In this document: piece by piece, positions 15,182-23,581 of the stretch
Layout: each line of letters opens with the position of its first letter
Position numbering within the stretch: position 1 is the first letter of the stretch
Origin: JBDHZU01 sp039812085
GTDB taxonomy: Bacteria > Actinomycetota > Actinomycetes > S36-B12 > UBA10799
Assembly (NCBI GenBank): GCA_039812085.1
Contig: JBDHZU010000008.1
Coordinates: 1 to 29,229, forward strand
Direction: 5' to 3'
Length of the DNA: 29,229 bases
The notes under the pieces: generated by a model
Databases searched by the model: none
The model's input: only the letters and a program-made list of their open reading frames with translations
What the model was told of the DNA's origin: nothing
Position numbers and translations under genes: made by a program

Positions 15182-15916
15182 ATGCCACGCTCGGTGAGGT
15201 CCGCACGACCCGGCATTTCTGGATCGATTCTGGACGCGGTAGAACACTGGAGCTACCTCGCCTTCGGGGTTGCCTCTGTGGCGAGGGATTTCTCCGCAGA
15301 ACATGCCAGCTCGACAGCGAACGAACCCACCTCCGACCAGCCCGCCACGGTCTGGACCTTGCTTCCTAAAGCCGCCTCTGGCGCAACGATGGTGGCGATG
15401 GAGACCGTTTTCGACACGGTCAGCGTGGGCGAAGCCATTCTGGCGACAATGGCTGGGCCGTTCGTCACTCGCGGACCAGCGGGAATAGCGAATCGGCAAC
15501 TGCTGTCGCTCCTGACCTACTTCGGGGATCGATACGACGACCGGATGCAGGCCAACGAACAACGGGCAGAAATGTTCTTGGCCAACGTGGGGCCGATGAC
15601 GCTGGACGAACTGCTTGCCCGAGTCGACATCGATTCACTGCTAGATCGGGTCGATGTTGATGCGGCGCTGGAACGAGTGGATGTCGACAAGGTGATCGAC
15701 AAGGTCGATCTACGCGCCATCGTGCTCGACACGGTTGCGCAAGTGCAGGTCACTGACATTCTGCGCGAAGGAACTGGTGCGATGGCATCGTCCACGGCGG
15801 ATGCTGTTCGCCAACAGGTCACCAGTGCAAGTCGCGTGGCAGGACTCTTGCGCCGCAAACCAACCGACTCTGAGAACGATGTCGATACCGCCGACACGGA
15901 TACGGATATCGACTAG
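15182..15916 (+). CDS. Uncharacterised protein with tandem nine-residue RVDVD repeats
   Basis: A 244-residue protein not assigned to a named family. Residues 147-182 hold four tandem nonapeptides of the form (R/K)VD(I/V/L)(D/R)xxxx: RVDIDSLLD, RVDVDAALE, RVDVDKVID and KVDLRAIVL. They sit just after a partial unit at TLDELLA. An alpha-helical region follows (TGAMASSTADAVRQQV), then a basic RRK and an acidic tail (about 230-244, mostly Asp). Similar RVDVDxLLD arrays occur in other actinobacterial proteins, sometimes with membrane RDD domains, but no clear membrane segment is seen here. The ATG at 15182 has only weak ribosome support. Its TAG shares CTAG with the macrodomain gene stop. Confidence 0.75.
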   Translation: MPRSVRSARPGISGSILDAVEHWSYLAFGVASVARDFSAEHASSTANEPTSDQPATVWTLLPKAASGATMVAMETVFDTVSVGEAILATMAGPFVTRGPAGIANRQLLSLLTYFGDRYDDRMQANEQRAEMFLANVGPMTLDELLARVDIDSLLDRVDVDAALERVDVDKVIDKVDLRAIVLDTVAQVQVTDILREGTGAMASSTADAVRQQVTSASRVAGLLRRKPTDSENDVDTADTDTDID

Positions 15917-16437
15917 TCCGACGTACTGGTCAACGCCTCTGCCAGGGCATCAGCAGCCGGTGCGTTGAACGCGACGAATCGGACAAGTTCCACCTCACAG
16001 CCAGCAGCGGCTGCCGATTGAACGGCCTGGACGGCAATCTGCGCCGCCTGCGCGACCGGCCACCGAAATGTGCCCGCAGAAATCAACGGAAACGCCACAG
16101 CGATTGCACCTAGTTGGTCTGCACACACCAAACTGTTGCGGTATGCCGCTGCCAGCAACTCAGGTTGTGCTCGTTCCGGCACGAACACCGGACCAACCGT
16201 GTGAATGACCCATCGAGCCGGTAGCTGCCCAGCGGTGGTGGCGACGGCGTCTCCCACCGGCAGACCATCGGGAAGGGTCTTGCGTAACTCACGACACTCG
16301 GCCAAGATCTCGGGTCCACCTACCCGGTGAATTGCACCGTCCACTCCTGCCCCACCCAGCAACGATGAATTTGCCGCATTAACGATGGCATCCACTCGTT
16401 GGGTGGTGATGTCAGCTTCAACGAGTTCCAGGCGCAC
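15913..16437 (-). CDS. Macrodomain protein (ADP-ribose / O-acetyl-ADP-ribose hydrolase type)
   Basis: A 174-residue single macrodomain. It begins MRLELVEADITTQRVDAIVNAANSS, with the ADP-ribose aspartate and the conserved NAAN. LLGGAGVDGAIHRVGG gives the catalytic loop, and WVIHTVGPVF and FPLISAGTFRWP give the phosphate-binding loop. Such proteins deacetylate O-acetyl-ADP-ribose or remove ADP-ribose from protein or nucleic acid. GTG 16437 is chosen: GAGG lies 8 nt upstream, the domain starts there as usual, and overlap with the EAL gene stop (16460) is avoided. In-frame ATGs at 16476 and 16521 are less likely. Confidence 0.92.
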   Translation of the reverse strand: MRLELVEADITTQRVDAIVNAANSSLLGGAGVDGAIHRVGGPEILAECRELRKTLPDGLPVGDAVATTAGQLPARWVIHTVGPVFVPERAQPELLAAAYRNSLVCADQLGAIAVAFPLISAGTFRWPVAQAAQIAVQAVQSAAAAGCEVELVRFVAFNAPAADALAEALTSTSD

Positions 16438-16459
16438 CGACCCATCCTCGCGTTCCGGG

Positions 16460-19201
16460 TTACAAACCGGTGGCATCCCGTAGGCGTGTCTGTCGTTGGC
16501 GTCGATCGTCCAGATCAGCAACGCGAGGACTCGGCACCGCCTGGTTCAATCGGCTGCCGAAATCGCTGGCAGGCATTGGCCGAGCAAAGTGATAGCCCTG
16601 TCCGTATTCGCATTCCAGGGTGGCCAAGTGCCCGACAGCTATCTCGTCTTCCACGCCCTCAGCAATAACTGGCAGCGACAACGTCTTGCAGATCCCGACG
16701 ATGCTGCGTAGCAATGCCAATGCGTCATCGTCATGCGAACTGGACATCACGAAGGAACGATCGATCTTCACTTTGTCCAGCGGTAACTGGGCCAACTGAG
16801 ATAGCGAGGATTGCCCGGTACCGAAGTCATCCAGCGATACCGATAGACCAGCCGCATGCAGAGAATCCAGCACTCGATGAATGGCAGCAGGGTCTGGGGC
16901 CACGGCTGACTCCGTCACCTCAATCACCAAACTGTCGCTAGTGAGGCCGTGCCTTCCCAATGCAGTGAGCACCATGCCGGGCAGATCAGCATCAAAGTGT
17001 TGTCGAGAAATATTCACACTCAACGGAGGTGGATTCAGACCTTCGGAGCGCCACGCCACAATCTGCTCACACGCAGCATTGAGCACCCAATTGTCGATCT
17101 CCCGCATCAGTCCCGAACTTTCCGCGATCGGGATGAACTCATCGGGATACACATCGCCAAGCTGCTCGTCATGCCAGCGCAGTAAGACTTCCGCCGACAC
17201 CATCGTGGCCGTAGGGATGGCGACAATCGGCTGGAAGTAAAGCCGGAAAGCACCCTCGCGTAGTGCTCGATGGATACCTTCGTTGATCTGCATGCTGCGG
17301 GCCGATGTTTCATGCATGGAGACGTCGTAGCTCACCATCTGGCTACGACCGTTGCTCTTGGCAGCAAACATCGCAAGGTCGCCGTTGCGAAGGAGTTCGT
17401 CGGCGTTCTGAGCATCCACCGAACGCGCCACCCCGACACTGGCTTGCACGGTGAACAACTCGCCGTTGACCAACACAGGACGATTAAGCGCATCCAAGAT
17501 GCGCTCCCCCACCGCGAGGGCATCATCGGTGTCCTTGACGACCGCCACGAATTCGTCGGCCCCGAGTCGGGCCAACGAATCGACATCGTCCACGCAGGAC
17601 AGCAAGCGTCGAGAAGCTGCGATCAACACCTCGTCACCAAACTCATGACCGAACGCGTCATTGATGGCGCTGAACCGATCCAAATCAGCCAGCACGAGGG
17701 TTACCGGATTGCCATTCGGGCTGTAGCACTGTTGGTTGAGCAAGGTTCGGACAGCATCCAGGTTCCCCAAGTCCGTCAGCCGGTCGTGGGTGACGTCATA
17801 CGCCAGCTTGGCGGACAGCTCATGCTGTTCATGGATGTCGCGGGTGTTACAGATGATTCCTTGGACCGAGGGGTCATCTAGCTGATTCTTGAACAGACTC
17901 TGAACCCAGCGCCATTGCCCAGTGCCGTCTTCCAGTCGCATCGTGAGTTCGACAGCATCGCGACCGTTACGAAGCTCGGCAAAGGCTTGATACAACTGCG
18001 GACGATCAGCGATGTGAAACATGCTCGCGAAGTCCGCCCCGAGGAGTTTGGGTTCAGCAACACCCGTCGCTCGGGCCAGCGAAGGGCTGCCATAACGGAT
18101 TGCCCCGGTGGCGTCATGCAATGAGATGAGATCGCTGGACCCAAACACCAGTGAGCGAAACAACTTCTCCCGATCGCGCAGCCGATTGTTCAGTCGAATT
18201 CGTGCCCACGAATTGACTGCATGTCGCAGTAAGAGGCAAGCGATCAAGAGCGCTGCCAACACGGTGACCGTGGAATTGATTTCCACCGGTCCAAGTGCCA
18301 CGTACATGATGGACAGGATCGATACTGCGACTGGGATGAACGGCATCGCCGGTAAGACTCGACTAAGCGTTTGGAACGTTGACTTGCTCAAAGGCTGTTC
18401 GCGCCGCAGATCGGGAATCACCGCCCACCCCACGATCAAAGAGCCAAGAACTCCCAGTCCCGTCAGTAGCGGCCGAGGATGGACTTGACCAGATATCGGT
18501 GTCCAAAGGGCTTGGCTGATGGCATAAACGCCCACGATGAAAGTTCCGATGGCCAACCCACCGACCTCGCGTCGGGCACCCTTGGGGACACCCGGCAAAG
18601 CCGAAGACGCAGTTGTCAGATTCATGACAGCCGCCATCGGCGCACTCATCAACGCGATGGCGATAGAAGCTGCAGGTCGGGTATCGCGAGATGCAAAGAG
18701 TGCTGCCACCACAACGGCCACTCCAACTGCGGCCAACAATCCATCCATCAGCACTCGCAACGGGCGACCTTCGTCACGTCCCTTACTGGGATACGACAGC
18801 AGGCCAACCACATTGAGGGCCACGGTTGCGACCAAGAGCAGCCCCCCGGCGGTCATCCCTGGACTTATCTGGGGAACGGGCTGGATACCCACTCGGTCAA
18901 TCGTGGTGCTGATGGCCGCAGTGATCAGCGATAGTGCAATCCACCGTCGAGCGTGCCGATAAGACTTCGGCTTCTTTGCGGCCTGTAACAGCCATGCCCC
19001 TGCACTCAGCAGCAGTGCGACAGCGATGACAGCAGAACCGACTCGCATGGCGACAGTGCCGGATGTAAATACCGGCACCACCGTGCCGATCACAAGCAGC
19101 ACGATGGCAGCGCCCACCCAGGCGCGCACCGCAAATCTGCCTACTACTGCCACTCGCCTACGTTCGACAGGTTCTGTTCTGGCCTGAACAGCAAACGTCA
19201 A
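16460..19201 (-). CDS. Membrane PAS-GGDEF-EAL cyclic-di-GMP signalling protein with GADEF motif
   Basis: A 913-residue protein. About eight to ten membrane helices span residues 25-330. A PAS domain lies at about 345-460 and a GGDEF domain at about 465-625. An EAL domain runs from about 640 to 885. The GGDEF signature reads RLGADEF (G547-A548): the second glycine is replaced, and the upstream inhibitory-site RxxD is DxxD. EAL signatures look intact: AEVLLRW (E671), SVNISRQHF, IEVTES, LDDFGTGQSSL (791-), VKIDRSFV, VIAEGVE and YGQGYHFARP. Phosphodiesterase activity is therefore likely and cyclase activity doubtful (inference). The start is TTG 19201 with TAAGGT at 6 nt. It is divergent from rpiA. 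Confidence 0.93.
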   Translation of the reverse strand: MTFAVQARTEPVERRRVAVVGRFAVRAWVGAAIVLLVIGTVVPVFTSGTVAMRVGSAVIAVALLLSAGAWLLQAAKKPKSYRHARRWIALSLITAAISTTIDRVGIQPVPQISPGMTAGGLLLVATVALNVVGLLSYPSKGRDEGRPLRVLMDGLLAAVGVAVVVAALFASRDTRPAASIAIALMSAPMAAVMNLTTASSALPGVPKGARREVGGLAIGTFIVGVYAISQALWTPISGQVHPRPLLTGLGVLGSLIVGWAVIPDLRREQPLSKSTFQTLSRVLPAMPFIPVAVSILSIMYVALGPVEINSTVTVLAALLIACLLLRHAVNSWARIRLNNRLRDREKLFRSLVFGSSDLISLHDATGAIRYGSPSLARATGVAEPKLLGADFASMFHIADRPQLYQAFAELRNGRDAVELTMRLEDGTGQWRWVQSLFKNQLDDPSVQGIICNTRDIHEQHELSAKLAYDVTHDRLTDLGNLDAVRTLLNQQCYSPNGNPVTLVLADLDRFSAINDAFGHEFGDEVLIAASRRLLSCVDDVDSLARLGADEFVAVVKDTDDALAVGERILDALNRPVLVNGELFTVQASVGVARSVDAQNADELLRNGDLAMFAAKSNGRSQMVSYDVSMHETSARSMQINEGIHRALREGAFRLYFQPIVAIPTATMVSAEVLLRWHDEQLGDVYPDEFIPIAESSGLMREIDNWVLNAACEQIVAWRSEGLNPPPLSVNISRQHFDADLPGMVLTALGRHGLTSDSLVIEVTESAVAPDPAAIHRVLDSLHAAGLSVSLDDFGTGQSSLSQLAQLPLDKVKIDRSFVMSSSHDDDALALLRSIVGICKTLSLPVIAEGVEDEIAVGHLATLECEYGQGYHFARPMPASDFGSRLNQAVPSPRVADLDDRRQRQTRLRDATGL

Positions 19202-19207
19202 AAATTC

Positions 19208-19213
19208 ACCTTA
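19208..19213 (-). promoter_or_regulatory. TAAGGT before the GGDEF-EAL gene (-10-like or ribosome site)
   Basis: Six nt before the TTG at 19201. AAGGTG may serve as a ribosome site instead. Confidence 0.3.
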
Positions 19214-19261
19214 AACACGCACTCAGAGCACATTGAACAGTCTCAGCAGGTGCCCACAGAG

Positions 19262-19267
19262 TAGGTT
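19262..19267 (+). promoter_or_regulatory. Possible -10 hexamer (TAGGTT) of rpiA
   Basis: TANNNT hexamer 7 nt before the ATG at 19275; it supports that start over the upstream ATG at 19233. Confidence 0.35.
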
Positions 19268-19274
19268 CACGTTC

Positions 19275-19970
19275 ATGCAATGGCAGTTCGATTCCGCGCC
19301 GGTATGGCCCAAACCAATCGACAATCAAGCCGATAAGGAACGTATCGCCGAACAGTTGGCGCAACGCGCCGAGGATGGCGACGTGATTGGAATCGGGTCC
19401 GGTTCCACCAGCTTCCTCGCCTTACTGGCCTTAGCGAAGCGAGTACACGGGGAGAACCTCAACATTCTCTGCGTTCCGACTTCGCATGAGATTGAGGGCT
19501 ACTGCGCCCAACTTGGGTTGCCACTCACTTCGTTGGTGTCTGCCGCACCAGATTGGTGCTTTGACGGCGCAGATGAGATTGATGCCGACAAGAACATGAT
19601 TAAGGGCCGCGGTGGCGCGTTCGTACGCGAACAGTTGGTGTTCGCTTCTGCTGCCAAGCGCGTGATCCTGGCCGACCCCACCAAACAAGTCGAACGGTTG
19701 GGAACGGTTCATCCCGTCCCCCTCGGGGTGGTGCCGGAGGCTATCAACCTGGTCCGACGCCAATGCAATGAACTCGTGGGAAGCGAACCCGTCGTTCGCC
19801 CTGCCGGTGGCAAAGACGGTGGAGTCATCAACGAAGAAGGATTGATCGTGATGGATCTGCCCATCGACGGTTCCCTGCCCGTTGCCGAACTAGAGAAGAC
19901 GCTGCTGACCATTCCTGGCATCAGCGCATCAGGATTGTTCGTGGGCTACGACTACGACCTCATCACGTAA
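19275..19970 (+). CDS. rpiA: Ribose-5-phosphate isomerase A
   Basis: Interconverts ribose 5-phosphate and ribulose 5-phosphate, using the product of Gnd encoded about 18 kb away. The 231-residue protein has the family series IGIGSGSTSFLAL (phosphate loop), PTSHEIEGY, FDGADEIDADKNMIKGRGGAFVRE with the catalytic Asp and Lys region, and HPVPLGVVPEA. The C-terminal segment LIVMDLPIDG also fits. ATG 19275 gives the expected length; ATG 19233 would add 14 unsupported residues. The next gene begins 3 nt after its stop, so the two are co-transcribed. Confidence 0.95.
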   Translation: MQWQFDSAPVWPKPIDNQADKERIAEQLAQRAEDGDVIGIGSGSTSFLALLALAKRVHGENLNILCVPTSHEIEGYCAQLGLPLTSLVSAAPDWCFDGADEIDADKNMIKGRGGAFVREQLVFASAAKRVILADPTKQVERLGTVHPVPLGVVPEAINLVRRQCNELVGSEPVVRPAGGKDGGVINEEGLIVMDLPIDGSLPVAELEKTLLTIPGISASGLFVGYDYDLIT

Positions 19971-19973
19971 CCA

Positions 19974-21254
19974 ATGGCCACAAAAGACAACGCCGACGAC
20001 AACTCAGCGACCGAGCAGACCCCGCCTCCGGCAACCTTGGACATGTCGTTCCGGGGAATCGACCAAGGGTCTGTCATCAAAGCCCTCGGCGATCCCGTTG
20101 GTTTGACGGAACAACTTGCTCGAACTGCCCGAGGGGTTGTTTCTACTGCTCTGCGCAGCCGATTCACTGCTGGTCTCTACAGCGATGCCGAGTCCCGTTT
20201 GGCAGCCTTCCGACGGGAACGCAAAATCGGTAAGGGCACGTTGCGCGATATTCATGTCGCGACTTACAACGGCTACGCATTCGGTGGCTTCGCTCATGTC
20301 CGGGTTCGCGTACTGGAAGAACCCGTCCTGCCAGCGGCGACTGACTTAGTCACCGACCGTTCGACTCTGCGCACCAACCTGCGTCGGTTCGCTCCGTTGG
20401 CCTTCCCTGGTGTTCGCATGCAACTACGAGTTGACGGCACTGTGGTGGAGGCTGTCACCGATCGTCACGGGTATGCGCTGGCCGATATCCCCGTTGGTCG
20501 AACCAAAACCGGTTGGCACGAATACATCGCTGTCACCGTGCCCGATGACCCCACTGAGACGCCCACCGTCGCGACCGGTCAATTCTTGGTCCTGGATGGT
20601 CGAGCACCGTTTGCAGTAATCAGCGACATTGATGACACCGTGCTGAGAACCGGACTTACCGAAGGAATGGTGGCAGTACGTAACACCCTGCTGCGCAGCA
20701 CAGATGCTCGCCGAGCTATCCCCGGCATGGCTGCCCTCTATGACGCATTGGCCAATTCGTCCGCCCGTTCGACCGGGTTCTTTTACCTATCGACCGGGCC
20801 GTGGACGGCGTATTCCATGCTGACGGAGTTCTTGGCAACCAGAGGCTTCCCGGAAGGCGTGCTGCTACTGACCGATTGGGGCCCGCAAGATCGCTACATC
20901 ATGAGGTCTGGTCGAGAACATAAGCGGACCAGTCTGCTGCGACTATTCCAGGCTTACCCCAAGACGAACTTCGTCCTCGTCGGTGATTCCGGCCAGAATG
21001 ATCCAGTGGTCTATACCGAAATTGCCCGAGCGTTTCCTGACCGTGTCCGCGCCATCGTGATCCTTGACGTGGGTGAGCACATGTCGACTCGACGAGAAGA
21101 ACTGCTCGAACAGCAGGGACTACTTCAAGAACAGGGCATCCCATTCTTTTTCGTTGACAACGCCGCACATGCCGCAACCGTGTTGGCCGATGCAGGTGTG
21201 ATTGACCAGGACGCTCCGACAACAGTTGATGCTGCCTATCTGCGGGAACGCTAG
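19974..21254 (+). CDS. App1-type phosphatidate phosphatase-domain protein (DUF2183)
   Basis: A 426-residue protein. After about 80 variable residues comes a beta-rich segment (about 90-205). The App1 catalytic domain then begins at VISDIDDTVLRTG, with DxDxT at D218-T222. Further motifs are FYLSTGPWTAYSMLTEFL, LLTDWGPQD, HKRTSLLRLFQAYP (Lys) and FVLVGDSGQNDPVVY (GDSGQ). Yeast App1 dephosphorylates phosphatidate to diacylglycerol; the bacterial substrate is untested. No signal peptide or membrane segment is seen, so it is probably cytosolic. The gene is co-transcribed with rpiA without an obvious metabolic link. The stop abuts that of the convergent hydrolase-like gene. Confidence 0.9.
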   Translation: MATKDNADDNSATEQTPPPATLDMSFRGIDQGSVIKALGDPVGLTEQLARTARGVVSTALRSRFTAGLYSDAESRLAAFRRERKIGKGTLRDIHVATYNGYAFGGFAHVRVRVLEEPVLPAATDLVTDRSTLRTNLRRFAPLAFPGVRMQLRVDGTVVEAVTDRHGYALADIPVGRTKTGWHEYIAVTVPDDPTETPTVATGQFLVLDGRAPFAVISDIDDTVLRTGLTEGMVAVRNTLLRSTDARRAIPGMAALYDALANSSARSTGFFYLSTGPWTAYSMLTEFLATRGFPEGVLLLTDWGPQDRYIMRSGREHKRTSLLRLFQAYPKTNFVLVGDSGQNDPVVYTEIARAFPDRVRAIVILDVGEHMSTRREELLEQQGLLQEQGIPFFFVDNAAHAATVLADAGVIDQDAPTTVDAAYLRER

Positions 21255-22520
21255 TTACTCGAGGATTCCCAGCTCAGAGAACATCAGCATGATGGCGGCA
21301 GCTGCCGAGGTACGAGTGAACTTGTTCTGCAAGTGACGTGAACCCAGGGAGCGCTGCCACGGGAATGCGTCATAGGACAGGTCCCAGTGATTGCCGTTGA
21401 ACATAGCCAGCTTGACGGCATTCGGTCCGGGGAATGCTGCCTGAGCTTGAGTCAACTGCATGTCGTTGTCTTGGTCATAAACGTCTAGCTTGATCGTGCC
21501 TTGGCGCTGGAAGTAGGGCACATCCATCAACGAGGTCGCACCCGTGAAGTAGAACTGCGGCACACCCAACTCGGCAAAGTGATTCAGGTTCTCTTGGTTG
21601 AAGTTGTCGCGGAAGCCGGTGGTCAATCCTTCGACAGCACCCAACAGATCGAACTCCTCAATTCGCCGGTTGATGTTGTTGATCTCGGCTACAGGAGCCA
21701 GTCGCATCACCTGACGAATGACATCTTTACGAGTCAGTGCGCCAACACTGTTAACTCCCGGCATGCCCTTAAGTGTTTCCAAGATGTCGTCGGCCAGGTA
21801 ACTGCCACCAACAGCACCTGCCCAACCAATGACGGCACGAATACGAGGTGCCAGATCAGGACGTTCCACCAGCAAAGTCAGCAGGTCCGGTGAGCCTTTG
21901 GAATAGCCCATCAACACGATGTCGCCAGTGACGGGAATGGCATCGTCCCCGGTCATCAGAGTGGGTTCGGCAACGGGCGCGAAGCCGATGCCTTTCTCGA
22001 TGGCGTTCTCCAAGTCGGCCACATTCGCTTTGGACGAGCGCATGGGGTGGCTGTCCGAAGAAATGATGCGGATTCCGAATCGCTCGGTCATCTGTGGCCA
22101 CACGCTTTGGAAGGCCAACACGGGCAGCAAACCTGTCAATAGTCCGGGACAGAACACGAAGGTCACATCAGTGAGCTGCTTCTCTTCAGCCAGGGGCATC
22201 TCGACGGTTGCTTCGTCATCGTCGATTCCCTTGATGTACCGGTTCGCAATTTTCTTGCGGTCGGTTCGACGGTCAATCTTGTCCAGCGGGAACGGCGCTT
22301 GGGCATGCTTGATCGCAGTGTCGTCGCGCAATGCTTCTTCAATGAAGATGTTGCGGTAACGCCGACCCATCCAGTCGGCGATGACCGGGTCAGCCATGGC
22401 AGCCATCGGGTCCGCCTTCACTGCTGCCCGAACCTCGGTGATGACCGTGTCGTAGTCCTCACGTGCAAGTGCCTGTCGAATAGCCGACGTATCGAATTCC
22501 GCTGACTTGGCCTTGCTCAT
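21255..22520 (-). CDS. Alpha/beta-hydrolase-like protein, family not assigned
   Basis: A 421-residue protein that I cannot place in a named family. From about residue 118, VTFVFCPGLLTGLLP looks like a hydrolase-fold strand and oxyanion turn. VLMGYSKGSPDLL holds a GxSxG nucleophile elbow (Ser about 207). FNGNHWDLSYD near the C terminus offers a catalytic His (about 378). The first 110 residues are helical and charged, with no signal peptide. ATG 22520 is preferred because AGGGG lies 7 nt upstream; ATGs at 22526, 22538 and 22676 are in frame, but the last would run into the opposite gene. A lipase, thioesterase or polyester-related role is possible, but none is shown by context. Confidence 0.7.
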   Translation of the reverse strand: MSKAKSAEFDTSAIRQALAREDYDTVITEVRAAVKADPMAAMADPVIADWMGRRYRNIFIEEALRDDTAIKHAQAPFPLDKIDRRTDRKKIANRYIKGIDDDEATVEMPLAEEKQLTDVTFVFCPGLLTGLLPVLAFQSVWPQMTERFGIRIISSDSHPMRSSKANVADLENAIEKGIGFAPVAEPTLMTGDDAIPVTGDIVLMGYSKGSPDLLTLLVERPDLAPRIRAVIGWAGAVGGSYLADDILETLKGMPGVNSVGALTRKDVIRQVMRLAPVAEINNINRRIEEFDLLGAVEGLTTGFRDNFNQENLNHFAELGVPQFYFTGATSLMDVPYFQRQGTIKLDVYDQDNDMQLTQAQAAFPGPNAVKLAMFNGNHWDLSYDAFPWQRSLGSRHLQNKFTRTSAAAAIMLMFSELGILE

Positions 22521-22651
22521 GGACATTCCCCTATTCATCGGTTTGGGTGCAACAACCAGATTCAAGCAGTGCAGGCAGTCGGTTTGCCGGTCACGACAAC
22601 CCAGTAGATGCACCATGCATCCACTCATCGGACATGCGGGATGCTTGCCAG

Positions 22652-23572
22652 ATGCGCCGAACCGACTTTCGAGCACCTGCGTTGGTGTTGGTATCGATGG
22701 TGGCGTTACAGATCGGTGGGGCGCTTGCCGTCACCCTGTTTGATCGGCTCAATCCCGCAACGGTGACGTTGCTGCGCGTTGGGATTGCTGCCGTCATTCT
22801 GTGGGCATTCACTCGACCTCGACCCTGGCAGTGGAATCGGCAACGATTACTGGTGACTGTGCTTTACGGCGTAAGTCTGATCGGCATGAATCTGTGCTTC
22901 TACGAAGCAATCAATCTGATTCCGCTAGGAGTCGCAGTCACTATCGAGTTCATTGGCCCGCTGGGTGTCGCCCTGCTTGGTGCCCGAGGTGCCACTGACG
23001 CACTCAGCGCCGTGCTCGCCGCGATTGGCGTGGTGTTGTTGGGATGGCCAAGCAACGGACAAATTGGTTTCGACCCACGCGGCATGCTGCTGGCTTTCGT
23101 GGCTGGTCTCTTTTGGGCTGCCTACATCTTGGTGGCATCACGGGTTGGTGGCGCTGATCCCGGGCTTGGCGGATTGGCTGTTGCTTTGGCGGTCGCCACT
23201 GGAATCGCCTGCATATTTGGTGGCTCTGGATTGAGCGCACTTCGGGCTGACCCCATGCTGCTCTTGGCCTGGGCGGGGGCGGTTGCTGTTTTGTCTTCCG
23301 TCGTTCCATACAGCCTGGAACTGGTTGCGCTGCGAACGATGCCACCGCGAGTGATGGGAGTGCTCGTGAGCATCGAACCGGCGATCGCCTCTGTCGCGGG
23401 CTTTCTCATCTTGTCTCAGGTATTACAGCTTCGAGAAATCGTTGCAGTCGTTCTGGTCGTGTGCGCCAGTGCAATGGCCACGCTGTTTGCTGCCCCAGAA
23501 TCGCCACCAATCGATTCGCCCAGATCTGATCAGCATGGACGCACTCCGGCGACGTCAGACCGTGATGCTTGA
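22652..23572 (+). CDS. EamA/RhtA-type transporter (drug/metabolite superfamily)
   Basis: A 306-residue inner-membrane protein with about ten hydrophobic helices in two EamA halves. RAPALVLVSMVALQIGGALAV, the FYEAINLIPLGVAVTIEFIG segment and LFWAAYILVASRVG resemble RhtA, the threonine/homoserine exporter; the real substrate is unknown. VPYSLELVALRTMPPRVMGVLVSIEPAIAS is the usual end of the second half. ATG 22652 gives a family-like N terminus with GGGA about 10 nt upstream; ATG 22634 and 22547 are alternatives. The 131-bp divergent gap with the hydrolase-like gene must hold both promoters, and no clear motif was found there. The nuclease gene follows after 9 nt. Confidence 0.88.
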   Translation: MRRTDFRAPALVLVSMVALQIGGALAVTLFDRLNPATVTLLRVGIAAVILWAFTRPRPWQWNRQRLLVTVLYGVSLIGMNLCFYEAINLIPLGVAVTIEFIGPLGVALLGARGATDALSAVLAAIGVVLLGWPSNGQIGFDPRGMLLAFVAGLFWAAYILVASRVGGADPGLGGLAVALAVATGIACIFGGSGLSALRADPMLLLAWAGAVAVLSSVVPYSLELVALRTMPPRVMGVLVSIEPAIASVAGFLILSQVLQLREIVAVVLVVCASAMATLFAAPESPPIDSPRSDQHGRTPATSDRDA

Positions 23573-23581
23573 CTGTGGATC

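Noticed and set aside
17270..17881. A 203-codon plus-strand frame inside the GGDEF-EAL gene
   Set aside because: It lies opposite a conserved GGDEF domain, and its composition fits a shadow frame.
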